Counted from the first letter of the stretch, positions 6,981 through 14,707 are shown. The stretch: 64,000 nt of DNA from Bacteroides sp. MSB163 (GCF_036416795.1 NZ_CP143867.1:3154001-3218000); one strand, 5' to 3'. Notes: generated by a model from the letters alone, not told the origin. Numbers and translations are program-made.

Positions 6981-8378
6981 TTACTCTTTATTCATCCTTA
7001 CAATGCGCGGTATGAATTTGCCCTGCACTTCTACCAATGTCTCCTGAGGTTGCATCACCCGGTCTATGTTCTTGTAGGCTAACGGCATCTCTTCGATGCT
7101 GCCCCCAATCAGTGTGACCCCAGCCTGCGAGAGAAATTTCTTCATAGCCGACTGGGTGAAACTCTCCTTTGCCTTCTGGCGTGACATAGCCCGTCCGGCA
7201 CCGTGCGAAGCGGAACATAACGACTCCTTCACACCCCGACCTGCTACCAGGTAACCGGGAGTTGCCATACTTCCGGGGATAAGTCCCGGTTGTCCTGCCT
7301 GTGCAGGAGTGGCCCCTTTGCGATGCACGATGGCGGTGCGTCCGGGTGCAATCTCCTCTTTCCAGGCGAAGTTGTGGTGATTGTTCACGTTCGCTATTGG
7401 CTTCAGGTCAAGAGCTTTCGAGAGGTTCAGATGAATCTGTTCGTGACAGGCACGGGCGTAGTCGCCCGCCAGGTTCATGCTCATCCAGTATTCCTGTCCT
7501 TCTTCCGAGTCCAAATCGAGCCAGGCAAAATGCTGCGCTTCACGTGGCAGTTTGCAGACTTCACGGGCTATCCGGCTGTAATGCATGGCGATAGCTGCTC
7601 CCAGTCCGCGCGAACCGGAATGTGACAGCAATGCCATATAATTGCCTTCGGGCAGTCCCAGCACATTTTCTCCTTGCAGAAGAAGCTCTCCGAACTCCAC
7701 GAAATGATTCCCACCACCGGAGCTGCCCAACTGGCGGATGGCCTTTCCGTGCAAGTCCCTCAGGAGAGATGTCAAACGGAATTCTTCCCGTTCTGTCACT
7801 TCATGCTCCTGTGCAAAGGTCAGGCCGCCCTCCATGCCGAAGTGGGTGTAGTTTTTCAGTGCCTCTTTTATCTGATGCGAGTATCTTTTCAGATAATCCG
7901 CTTTGGCATCGAACACCGTCAGACTCATCCGACAACCGATATCCACCCCTACGGCATAGGGGATGACGGCATTGTCCGTGGCGAGTACACCACCGATGGG
8001 CAGACCGTATCCGGCATGTGCATCGGGCATCAGTGCACCGGCTATGCTGACGGGGAGCCTCATAGCCAGATTCATCTGCTGTTTGGCAAGGGTTTCTATG
8101 AACTTGCCGCCATAGGTTTTATAGGGCAACGGCTCGTCGAGCAAGTCGTATGCTGTGAACTTCTTTTCAATGAGAGTGGGGGACAGGTGTTCGGCCAGTT
8201 TGCCCCATGTCTCATTCTCTTTATAAGTATCGGGGTTTTCCAGCACATCGCTCAGTGTCTTGATAATCTGTTCTTTGCTTTGGTGCTTGCAATGTTTGCC
8301 GACGATGGCTACTGCCAGACTGCGTGCTACATTGTCTCTATATCCCAGCTTACTTAAATCTTTTAATCGTATTCCCAT
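6981..8378 (-). CDS. rtcB: RNA-splicing ligase RtcB (GTP- and Mn-dependent 3'-phosphate/5'-OH RNA ligase)
   Basis: This gene encodes 465 residues from the ATG at 8378 (MGIRLKDLSKLGYRD); an upstream in-frame ATG at 8402 would add eight residues, and neither has a strong RBS. RtcB motifs are all present: DAHAGYG at 119-125, VGVDIGC at 143-149 (metal-binding Asp and Cys), GGGNHF at 221-226, LSHSGSRG at 251-258, NNHHNFAW at 332-339 and SHGAGRAMSR at 391-400 with the guanylated His392. RtcB joins 2',3'-cyclic phosphate or 3'-phosphate ends to 5'-OH ends. It heads the RNA-repair operon, so the cell has two chemically different ways to rejoin cut RNA. A start somewhat upstream is possible. Confidence 0.95.
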   Translation of the reverse strand: MGIRLKDLSKLGYRDNVARSLAVAIVGKHCKHQSKEQIIKTLSDVLENPDTYKENETWGKLAEHLSPTLIEKKFTAYDLLDEPLPYKTYGGKFIETLAKQQMNLAMRLPVSIAGALMPDAHAGYGLPIGGVLATDNAVIPYAVGVDIGCRMSLTVFDAKADYLKRYSHQIKEALKNYTHFGMEGGLTFAQEHEVTEREEFRLTSLLRDLHGKAIRQLGSSGGGNHFVEFGELLLQGENVLGLPEGNYMALLSHSGSRGLGAAIAMHYSRIAREVCKLPREAQHFAWLDLDSEEGQEYWMSMNLAGDYARACHEQIHLNLSKALDLKPIANVNNHHNFAWKEEIAPGRTAIVHRKGATPAQAGQPGLIPGSMATPGYLVAGRGVKESLCSASHGAGRAMSRQKAKESFTQSAMKKFLSQAGVTLIGGSIEEMPLAYKNIDRVMQPQETLVEVQGKFIPRIVRMNKE

Positions 8379-8706
8379 ATTTTCTTTTTCATGTGTATGC
8401 ATACGGCATGGGCTGCCCGCCTCAAAGCGGGGCAGTGCAATATGCGTTTTGTACCCAATGCATGAGGGATGATGATAGATACAACGCTATCTGTCCACTG
8501 CATTGAAGTGAATAATAATAAAATTATAAATGTGATTGTAGGACTAATCAAGAAAATTGCAAAGCCCCATCATCCCGATGAGTCAACTTAGTCCTGGCTG
8601 AGATATTATAGTTCTAACATAAATTAGTCCCTTTCTTTCAGTTTTAAAGGGGTGAATACTGTGTTTAATGGCGGCAAAAGTAATGCATCTTTTTAAAGTA
8701 TACAAG
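8379..8706 (-). promoter_or_regulatory. Promoter and about 290-nt structured leader of the RNA-repair operon
   Basis: On the minus strand TACTTTTG (8682 to 8675) is a good -7 box with a TTG about 20 bases upstream (near 8705). This predicts a leader of about 290 nt before rtcB. The leader holds a strong GC hairpin (8413-8435, stem CTGCCCGC/GCGGGGCAG) close to the start codon and an inverted repeat GGACTAAT (8541-8548) with ATTAGTCC (8624-8631), plus a third copy of TTAGTCC. No open frame with an RBS was accepted here. From 8707 to 8833 I see nothing else. Confidence 0.5.
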
Positions 8707-8833
8707 GAAAAGGAACGTTTTTTTGCAGATGTAAACAGTTAGAGTGTCTTCTTACAGCATCAATCCTTGGAGTATGTATGGTATAGTCCAGACAAAAATA
8801 TTCTAAAGAATGGGTAAGTTTTGAGAGATAAAA

Positions 8834-9088
8834 TTAGCGATGATCGTCTTTTAAGCCATACTCATCCCACCATTCCCTGTATTTGTGAGATAGGGGAGTA
8901 GTGGGTATTTCTTTATACTGTTGTATTTGTTTTTGAAGTGAATTTATCACTATGTATTTTTCTTCCAACGTAACACGAAGGATCGCAAGTACCAGAATCA
9001 ATGTCATGTATATGCAGAAAGCGGCAATGTGTATAAAGAGGAAGAGATTTCGTTTTCTTCTGTTGTAGGGGTGTGATGAGTATTTCAT
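8834..9088 (-). CDS. Small putative membrane protein
   Basis: This open frame encodes 84 residues: a basic N-terminus (NRRKRN), one strong hydrophobic segment at about 15-38 (LFLFIHIAAFCIYMTLILVL), then a polar helix with possible coiled-coil character (LEEKYIVINSLQKQIQQY) and a charged tail. This layout looks like a real single-pass inner-membrane protein rather than a chance frame. There is no clear RBS and I recognise no family. It follows another small frame at 9105-9422 on the same strand with a 16-bp gap, so both may be on one transcript. Confidence 0.45.
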   Translation of the reverse strand: MKYSSHPYNRRKRNLFLFIHIAAFCIYMTLILVLAILRVTLEEKYIVINSLQKQIQQYKEIPTTPLSHKYREWWDEYGLKDDHR

Positions 9089-9104
9089 AGTATTTGAAAT
9101 TGAG

Positions 9105-9422
9105 TTATAAAATGTAGTTTATGTGATAGTTCTTCATTGTGCATGAGTAATGCTGATGCTCTAAATGAATAAATCTGCAATAGAATGCTAGATAGATAGG
9201 ACTGGACTGAGGCTTTCCGAGTATTAAATTACTGACAAACTGTATTTTGTCTCTTACTTCTTTGAGGCATGTTGAACTGAGGGTTTCAAGCACTTCACGA
9301 TCCTGCGTTTTTATAATATACATGGCAGATGTTTTTCCTTGTTGTATAAGCAAGATTATTTTGTACCATCGGGAGTTTTGTCTCGTGAGTACTTTGTAGG
9401 ATTTGATAATGGGTGTTTGCAT
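9105..9422 (-). CDS. Hypothetical protein
   Basis: This open frame encodes 105 residues, basic and rich in Ile, Lys and Tyr, with no signal peptide and no motif I recognise. No RBS stands before the ATG at 9422. In its favour: a TATATTTG promoter box at 9623-9630 points this way, and another plausible small gene follows. Against it: the region upstream is dominated by a long hairpin that may be a structured RNA, and the frame could be chance. Treat as doubtful. Confidence 0.3.
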   Translation of the reverse strand: MQTPIIKSYKVLTRQNSRWYKIILLIQQGKTSAMYIIKTQDREVLETLSSTCLKEVRDKIQFVSNLILGKPQSSPIYLAFYCRFIHLEHQHYSCTMKNYHINYIL

Positions 9423-9451
9423 ATGTAACGCGCCTAAAACAGTCTATCCTA

Positions 9452-9575
9452 CTGCTGAGGTCTGCAACAACCCGAGGTGAAGAATAAACTGAATAGACGC
9501 GTATATCGTAAGTTTCAAGAACATACGAATGCCTATTCAGTTTAGTTCACCTCTATAGAGTTGCAGTTCCAGCAG
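9452..9575. repeat. Long interrupted inverted repeat (124 bp, possible structured RNA)
   Basis: The two halves pair around a centre near 9513.5: CTGCTG/CAGCAG, CTGCAAC/GTTGCAG, AGGTGAA/TTCACCT, TAAACTGAATAG/CTATTCAGTTTA (12 bp, perfect) and CGTAT/ATACG, separated by small internal loops. A further hairpin TGTACT/AGTACA lies at about 9599-9619 and a minus-strand TATATTTGC box at 9622-9630 would start a transcript through both. It is downstream of that promoter and upstream of the 9105-9422 frame. Confidence 0.7.
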
Positions 9576-9689
9576 CGACTAAACTAAATTCTAAAAAATG
9601 TACTCCGTCGTGAAGTACATTGCAAATATAAGCGAAAAAGATTAATAATGCGAGTTTATAGTTGAATTAATATAGGCAGAGTACCAATT

Positions 9690-9843
9690 ACTCCAAATGG
9701 TAACTTTATTAACATGCTGGGGTAACTTTATTAACCCCACATGGTAACTCTATTTACATACCGAGGTAAAGGTCGTTACATACCGATGTAAAGGTCGTTA
9801 CAATATGATGTAAAGGCCGTTACATCCTGCGGTAAATGCTTTT
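9690..9843. repeat. Tandem array, seven diverged 22-bp units
   Basis: Units start at 9690, 9712, 9734, 9756, 9778, 9800 and 9822, each exactly 22 bp. Most share GGTAA or TGTAA in the middle and begin ACA. Several are palindromes, such as TTACAT-accg-ATGTAA and TTAC...GTAA. The array lies 43-196 bp beyond the 3' end of the GH109-like gene and upstream of the hairpin. It codes for nothing. It is one of at least four 22-bp-period arrays in this window. Confidence 0.8.
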
Positions 9844-9885
9844 ACATTATGAGAAAAATAATCGGTAAATGCAATGCTATGGTTA

Positions 9886-11199
9886 TTAGAGTGTTATCTG
9901 TTTTTCTTCCTGTCTTGAAACGCTGGGAAAAGTCTTCCATGCGCCCCGCGTGAAGTCGGGTATTTCTACCGGGCGACTGCCATTCAGTACCGATTGCTCA
10001 CTAAGCTCGGTGATGCACGACCATTCGGCGGCATCGTAAACGTCCATATCCAGAGGAAGTCCGTGGTGCAGGCAGTAGATGAGGCGGTAATCCATGATAT
10101 AGTTCATCTCGTTTGGGGCACCTTTGAGGGCGCTTTCTTTGCCGATGGTAGCTGTAAAAGGATGTTGATAGCGTTGCAAGAGTTCTTCAGTGGTTACGCT
10201 GGCTACCTTTCCGGCGGCTGTACCGAGCCCCCCTCCGCTATGTGCATCTTCCAGACTGATTGTGGCTACCGGGTATTTCTGTGCAAATCCTTGCGTGCCG
10301 CAGATGGTGTGCGAACGGCTGTAAGGGCGCGGATGGACGGTGCAGTATTGTAACTGGATGGTTTTTCCCTTGACGGTATGGATGAGGGTGGTGTTCATAT
10401 CTCCCAACAGGTAAGCCTGTTGTGCTTCGGGAGATTCTTTGCCGAAAGTGAGACGGGCATATTCCGTCATTCCCGCCTGGTGGGTGGACATGGATACAAG
10501 GTAATTCAAACGGTCGCCCCGGTGGATATTCAGGATCTGGCATACGGGACCTAAACCGTGAGTGGGATAGGGGTTTCCGGTGTGTTCCATGCAGTAAGCT
10601 TTGTTCCAGTGGTTATGGAAACCGCCTTGGTTTTCATCGCTGAAGTACATGGAGCGCAGGTCGTGTATATAAGCACCTTCCACGTGCATGATTTCACCGA
10701 ACAGACCTTGTCTTGCCATATTCAGCGTGGTCAGGGCAAAGGCATCATAGCAACAATTTTCCAGCATGATGCAGTGACGGCGGGTGCGTTCAGCGGTGTC
10801 TACCAGTTGCCAGCACTCGGCTACGGTCATGGCGGCGGGCACTTCGATGGCGACATGCTTGCCTTGCCTCATGGCATAGGTGGCCATAGGGGTATGCGTC
10901 AGCCAGTCCGTACATATAATGATGAGGTCGATATCAGGGTTGTAACACATCTGTTGCCAGCCGTTTTCTCCGGTATAACCGGTTGCGGCGGGATGTCCGC
11001 CTTTTGTCAGTAGAGCTTGTCCTTTTGCCAGGTTTCCGGGACGTATCTCACACAAAGCTTTGATCTCTACGTGTTCTATGAGCATATAACGCTCCAGTGT
11101 GAGTAATCCGCGATTGCCTAAACCTATGAGTCCGATGCGTACAACGGGAATAGGAGGATGAGCCAGGCCCAGGACATGAGTAGGAGGTTCATTTTTCAT
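9886..11199 (-). CDS. Gfo/Idh/MocA-family protein, GH109-like (NAD-dependent glycosidase or oxidoreductase)
   Basis: This gene encodes 437 residues. It has an N-terminal Rossmann fold with GLIGLGNRG at about 24-32, the CTDWLTH and KHVAIEVP segments of the Gfo/Idh/MocA family, and then MLENCCYD, GEIMHVEGAYIHD and YPTHGLGPVCQ, which resemble GH109 enzymes (NAD-dependent alpha-N-acetylgalactosaminidases known from Bacteroides). Unlike many GH109 members from gut Bacteroides it has no signal peptide, so it should work in the cytoplasm. It follows the mannonate genes on the same strand but is separated by a terminator and has its own TATCTTTG box. It may act on an imported N-acetylhexosamine glycoside; the substrate is inference. 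Confidence 0.75.
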   Translation of the reverse strand: MKNEPPTHVLGLAHPPIPVVRIGLIGLGNRGLLTLERYMLIEHVEIKALCEIRPGNLAKGQALLTKGGHPAATGYTGENGWQQMCYNPDIDLIIICTDWLTHTPMATYAMRQGKHVAIEVPAAMTVAECWQLVDTAERTRRHCIMLENCCYDAFALTTLNMARQGLFGEIMHVEGAYIHDLRSMYFSDENQGGFHNHWNKAYCMEHTGNPYPTHGLGPVCQILNIHRGDRLNYLVSMSTHQAGMTEYARLTFGKESPEAQQAYLLGDMNTTLIHTVKGKTIQLQYCTVHPRPYSRSHTICGTQGFAQKYPVATISLEDAHSGGGLGTAAGKVASVTTEELLQRYQHPFTATIGKESALKGAPNEMNYIMDYRLIYCLHHGLPLDMDVYDAAEWSCITELSEQSVLNGSRPVEIPDFTRGAWKTFPSVSRQEEKQITL

Positions 11200-11230
11200 T
11201 GAAATAGTGTATAGGTTAAATTGAAATTGC

Positions 11231-11283
11231 TACAAAGATATTTATTCTCAATAAAAAAAGCTGCCTCTTAGAAGCAGCTTTTT
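11231..11283 (-). terminator. Terminator of the mannonate operon followed by promoter of the GH109-like gene
   Basis: AAAAAGCTGC (11255-11264) pairs with GCAGCTTTTT (11274-11283) around an eight- to nine-base loop, with A/T runs on both sides, so it can end transcripts in either direction. Directly beyond it, TATCTTTGTA on the minus strand (11240 to 11231) is the -7 box for the gene starting at 11199. Confidence 0.85.
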
Positions 11284-11321
11284 GGAATAAAATTGAAAAT
11301 GCTTTTGAATAGCAAGGATAA

Positions 11322-12137
11322 TTATACTCCGCTGAATGCACTAAATCCGCCATCTATCGGCAGCAATGCACCCGTCACGAAACTTGCCGCATCGCTGCAC
11401 AGGAATTGTACGGCGCCGTTCAGTTCGTTGATATCTCCAAAGCGTTTCATCGGAGTTTTGGCTAAAACTTTCTTGCTGCGGTCTGTCAGCGAACCGTCAG
11501 GATTGATAAGCACGGCACGGTTCTGGTCACCGATGAAGAACCCCGGAGCGATAGCATTCACACGGATGCCGTCTCCATACTTCAGTGCGAGTTCGCTTGC
11601 CAGCCACTGAGTGAAGTTAGCAACAGCTGTCTTGGCTGCCGAGTAACCCGGAACGCGGGTGATAGCACTGTAAGCAGCCATGGAAGATACATTTACGATA
11701 CACCCCTTACCTTGCTTGGCCATCACTTTGCTGAATACCATAGAAGGATAAACGGTTCCGTTCATGTTTAGATTAGTCACTTTCTCCCAGCAGGTAACGT
11801 CCATGTCGAAGAAGTTCTGGTCGGGAGCCAGCGTAGCACCCGGCATATTGCCACCGGCAATGTTGAGCAGGATGTCGATACGTCCCCATTTGGCAACGAT
11901 GTCATCAGCCAATTTTTCAAGGCTGGCGATGTCCAATACATTACCTACGATGCCGATCACATCTTCACCGTAAGCTTTCAGTTCTTCTACACGTTTGTCC
12001 AGTTGTTCCTGACGGATGTCAACGGCTACTACTTTGGCGCCTTGCTCCATGAAACATTTGGCAATGCTGCCACCCAATACACCACCTGCACCGGTGATAA
12101 CGGCTATTTTACCTGCAATACTGAATTGTTCGTTCAT
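11322..12137 (-). CDS. SDR-family oxidoreductase, probable D-mannonate oxidoreductase (fructuronate reductase)
   Basis: This gene encodes 271 residues of classical short-chain dehydrogenase type: cofactor loop GAGGVLGGSIA at about 16-26, NIAGG at about 93-97, catalytic Ser in NVSSMAAYS and YSAAK with Tyr and Lys. It lies 25 bp after uxuA in the same direction. In Bacteroides an SDR beside uxuA is usually the enzyme converting fructuronate and mannonate, replacing the unrelated UxuB of enterobacteria, so I infer that role from context. Product mannonate is then dehydrated by UxuA to 2-keto-3-deoxygluconate. The SDR fold is certain; the substrate is probable. Confidence 0.8.
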   Translation of the reverse strand: MNEQFSIAGKIAVITGAGGVLGGSIAKCFMEQGAKVVAVDIRQEQLDKRVEELKAYGEDVIGIVGNVLDIASLEKLADDIVAKWGRIDILLNIAGGNMPGATLAPDQNFFDMDVTCWEKVTNLNMNGTVYPSMVFSKVMAKQGKGCIVNVSSMAAYSAITRVPGYSAAKTAVANFTQWLASELALKYGDGIRVNAIAPGFFIGDQNRAVLINPDGSLTDRSKKVLAKTPMKRFGDINELNGAVQFLCSDAASFVTGALLPIDGGFSAFSGV

Positions 12138-12162
12138 AATCTCCTTATTTAATTATTAGTTT

Positions 12163-13335
12163 TTAATTGTTTATTTCGTCTTGCACTACAGCCATCATTC
12201 CTTCTACCTGTGCCAATGCCAGCATACGGCCGTGGAATGAATATCCGGGGTTATATCCCTTGTCTTCGTCACCCAGCATCATCCGTCCGTGGTCTACGCG
12301 CATAGGAAGTCCCGGATTTTCTTTCTCAAAGATGCGGATGAGGTCAATCAGATGGCCGCGTCCGGTCAGGTGCGAGCTTTCTATAAAATTGCCTCCGGAC
12401 ATGGCAGCCGTGCTGCGCAGGTGGACAAAGTGAGTACGTTTGGCGAATTTCTTTGCCAGTTCACGGGTATCGTTATGCTCGCCTGCACTGAGGGAACCGG
12501 CACAGAAGGTCAGTCCGTTGTGCGGGTTATCCACTGCATTCAGGAACCAGGCGATGTCCGCTTCGTTGGTGACAATACGCGGTAAACCTAACACTTGGAA
12601 CGGAGGATCATCGGGATGCACGCACATATTCACACCATATTCTTCGCAGACAGGCATGATGGCGGCGAGAAAATAACGCATGTTCTCGCGCAGCATATTA
12701 CGGTCGATGCCTTTATAGAGGGCCAACAGCTTCTTGAAGATGTTCACCGGATTCTTATCTCCTTCTTTGATATTTCCGTTGACGAAACCTTGCGTCTTTA
12801 CGATGATCGTGTCGATGAGATCATCCTTTTCTGCTTCGGTAATGGTCTTGTCCAGTTCTGCAACCTTTGCCAGTTCTTCGGCGGAATAGTCCTTTTCGGC
12901 TCCTTCGCGTCCGAGGATTCGAAGGTCGAAGTAAGCGAAGCGAACACGGTCGAAATAGAGTGACGAAGTACCGTCTGTCCAAGGATGTTGCAAATCCGTG
13001 CGTATCCAGTCGATAACGGGCATAAAGTTATAGCATACGGTTTTCACACCGCACTTGCCCAAGTTTGCCAGACTAACTTTATAGTTTTCTATCAATTGTT
13101 CGCGTTCCGGTCCGGCATACTTGATCGCTTCGCAAACAGGCAGGCTTTCTACTACAGACCAGCGCAGGCCGTAAGACTCGATATAGGTTTTCAGATCGTT
13201 GATAGCCTCTTCGGTCCATATTTCACCATTGGGCACATCGTGCAAGGCGGTCACAATTCCTTCCACACCGATTTGCCGCAGCATGTCGAGCGTGATCTTG
13301 TCTTTCTTGCCAAACCATCTCCAGGTTTTTTCCAT
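12163..13335 (-). CDS. uxuA: Mannonate dehydratase UxuA
   Basis: This gene encodes 390 residues, the normal UxuA length. It begins MEKTWRWFGKKDKITLDMLRQIG, and contains VTALHDVPNGEIW, CVHPDDPPF and RVDHGRMM, all characteristic of the Mn/Fe-dependent TIM-barrel mannonate dehydratase (EC 4.2.1.8). It turns D-mannonate into 2-keto-3-deoxygluconate in hexuronate breakdown. A TATATTTGC -7 box at 13373-13381 serves the operon uxuA-SDR. An AraC-type regulator is divergent (170 bp between starts) and is the likely controller. Confidence 0.95.
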   Translation of the reverse strand: MEKTWRWFGKKDKITLDMLRQIGVEGIVTALHDVPNGEIWTEEAINDLKTYIESYGLRWSVVESLPVCEAIKYAGPEREQLIENYKVSLANLGKCGVKTVCYNFMPVIDWIRTDLQHPWTDGTSSLYFDRVRFAYFDLRILGREGAEKDYSAEELAKVAELDKTITEAEKDDLIDTIIVKTQGFVNGNIKEGDKNPVNIFKKLLALYKGIDRNMLRENMRYFLAAIMPVCEEYGVNMCVHPDDPPFQVLGLPRIVTNEADIAWFLNAVDNPHNGLTFCAGSLSAGEHNDTRELAKKFAKRTHFVHLRSTAAMSGGNFIESSHLTGRGHLIDLIRIFEKENPGLPMRVDHGRMMLGDEDKGYNPGYSFHGRMLALAQVEGMMAVVQDEINN

Positions 13336-13372
13336 AACATTTATATATTAATAGTTTAACTGATTATTGACT

Positions 13373-13509
13373 GCAAATATACGTGCAAAAATAATGCTGA
13401 GATAAATGGATATTTGCAGAATATATGCGGATTTTTGCATGTATGCGGTAGCATTTCTATTGTCTTTCCTTATCTTTGTGTGTGAATTAAACTTTGCAGA
13501 ATATATGCG
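13373..13509. promoter_or_regulatory. Divergent promoter region uxuA / araC-type gene with 17-bp direct repeat
   Basis: TATATTTGC on the minus strand (13373-13381) drives uxuA; TATCTTTG at about 13471-13478 on the plus strand drives the regulator. A perfect 17-bp direct repeat, TTTGCAGAATATATGCG, occurs at 13413-13429 and 13493-13509, exactly 80 bp apart, one copy between the two promoters and one over the regulator start codon. It is a good candidate for the operator. Confidence 0.65.
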
Positions 13510-14377
13510 CCGACCGATTATAAATGAAAAGTTGCCTATATCGGAGTCGAATCCGATTAAGGCGCGGCATTACGATTATGATCGTTTCACTTATCCGTGG
13601 CATTTCCACAGCCAGTATGAAATTATTTACGTAAAGGCGAGTCATGGTCTGTGCTTTGTAGGCGACTGCATTGAGAAGTTCTCTGCGGGTGATGTGATTC
13701 TGTTCGGCACTAATTTACCCCATTACATGCGAAGCAATGATATTTATGGTTCGGAGAACGCCACTTCACGCGTGCAAGGGACTATCATTCAGTTTGAGCA
13801 GAACTTTATGCAGTATTCCTTTGATTATTATCCTCAGTTTCTGCAAATCAAAATGCTGTTGGAGGAATCGAAGAGAGGCATCATCTTTCCGAAACAGGAT
13901 GCAACCCGGGTAGGGGAGTTACTCTCCGGCTTTCTTTTATTAAGTGGTTTTCATCAGATAAGCGGATTGCTGGATTTGTTGCAGGAGCTGGCTGGCTGTC
14001 CGCAAAGAAAGACGCTGGCAAGTCTGCATTATTACGAAAAGTTTCCTACGCTGGGGAACAAGCGGATTGATAAAATCATTTCCTTTATAAACAATAACTA
14101 CACCCGTAACCTTAAATTGAATGAAATTGCCGGAATGGCGAGCATGAACTCTAGCGCCTTCTGTCGTTATTTCAAGGAGAATACAGGGAAGACGCTTTTG
14201 CAGTATGTGATGGAAATGCGTGTGGGATATGCTTGTAAGTTGTTAGCATTGGGAGAGATGGATATTTCGCAGATAGCTGTGGAATGTGGCTTCGATTCGA
14301 TCACTCATTTCAATCGCACGTTTAAGCAGTTGGTTAATCTGACGCCGACGCAGTATAGGAGTAATATTATGAAATAA
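13505..14377 (+). CDS. AraC-family transcriptional regulator
   Basis: This gene encodes 290 residues from the ATG at 13505. The frame is open from 13406, but that extension precedes the likely promoter. The N-terminal part is a cupin-like sensor (YPWHFHSQYEIIYV, GDVILFGTNLPHY), and the C-terminal 100 residues are a double helix-turn-helix (IISFINNNYTRNLKLNEIAG ... ISQIAVECGFDSITHFNRTF). Its divergent placement from uxuA suggests control of the mannonate/hexuronate genes by a sugar acid. A 17-bp direct repeat over its own start codon hints at autoregulation. Regulator class is certain, the regulon is inferred. Confidence 0.88.
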   Translation: MRRPIINEKLPISESNPIKARHYDYDRFTYPWHFHSQYEIIYVKASHGLCFVGDCIEKFSAGDVILFGTNLPHYMRSNDIYGSENATSRVQGTIIQFEQNFMQYSFDYYPQFLQIKMLLEESKRGIIFPKQDATRVGELLSGFLLLSGFHQISGLLDLLQELAGCPQRKTLASLHYYEKFPTLGNKRIDKIISFINNNYTRNLKLNEIAGMASMNSSAFCRYFKENTGKTLLQYVMEMRVGYACKLLALGEMDISQIAVECGFDSITHFNRTFKQLVNLTPTQYRSNIMK

Positions 14378-14498
14378 AGAGTAAGATTATTTTTGGTCTA
14401 TGTATTCATTGATTGTTGCACTCATAGAATTTTTCGGTTGACTTCTTGGTTGACTTCAACCGCATATTTATATGCAAATTCAGCACCCTTTAAAAACA

Positions 14499-14536
14499 AA
14501 AATCAGATAGAAATCTTGCGATAACTATCTGATTTT
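14499..14536 (-). terminator. Terminator of the tRNA-Tyr/tRNA-Gly transcript
   Basis: AAATCAGATAG pairs with CTATCTGATTT around a 14-base loop. On the minus strand the stem is followed by a T-rich run, right after tRNA-Gly. Bases 14378-14498 between the AraC gene and here show only an 11-base tandem repeat (TTGGTTGACTT type) and no gene. Confidence 0.8.
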
Positions 14537-14542
14537 CAGAAG

Positions 14543-14615
14543 AGCGGAAGACGGGGCTCAAACCCGCGACCCTCAGCTTGGAAGGCTAATGCTCTATCAA
14601 CTGAGCTACTTCCGC
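14543..14615 (-). tRNA. tRNA-Gly (anticodon TCC)
   Basis: The minus strand folds as a full cloverleaf. Acceptor GCGGAAG pairs with CTTCCGC, the D-arm has AGCTCAGTTGATAGAGC, the anticodon loop is CTTCCAA giving TCC, and the T-arm holds GGGTTTGAGCCCC. It is 73 nt with no encoded CCA. It lies 9 bp downstream of tRNA-Tyr in one transcript. Confidence 0.95.
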
Positions 14616-14624
14616 AATTTTTTG

Positions 14625-14707
14625 TGGGCAAAGATGGATTCGAACCACCGAAGTCGAAAGACAGCAGATTTACAGTCTGCCCCATTTGGCCACTCTGGTA
14701 TTTGCCC
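14625..14707 (-). tRNA. tRNA-Tyr (anticodon GTA)
   Basis: The minus strand gives acceptor GGGCAAA pairing with TTTGCCC, a class II form with a long variable arm (83 nt), anticodon loop CTGTAAA (GTA) and T-loop GGTTCGAATCC. A TATCTTTGC box on the minus strand at 14769-14777 is the likely promoter for this two-tRNA unit. Confidence 0.95.

Noticed and set aside
7674..8357. 227-residue open frame opposite rtcB
   Set aside because: Antisense shadow of rtcB; no RBS and no recognisable domain.
8541..8631. Sigma-54 promoter before rtcB, as in E. coli
   Set aside because: GG and GC doublets are present but not at the required 10-base spacing; the Bacteroides -7 box at 8675-8682 fits better.
9452..9575. 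Possible integron attC site
   Set aside because: The hairpin length fits, but the core RYYYAAC and GTTRRRY sites are not in the right places and no integrase is present.
9690..9843. Possible CRISPR array
   Set aside because: The 22-bp units touch each other and have no unique spacers, and no cas genes are near.
14378..14542. Integrase remnant next to the tRNA genes
   Set aside because: A short frame can be read on the minus strand but it has no recognisable recombinase motif, and no att duplication of the tRNA end was found.
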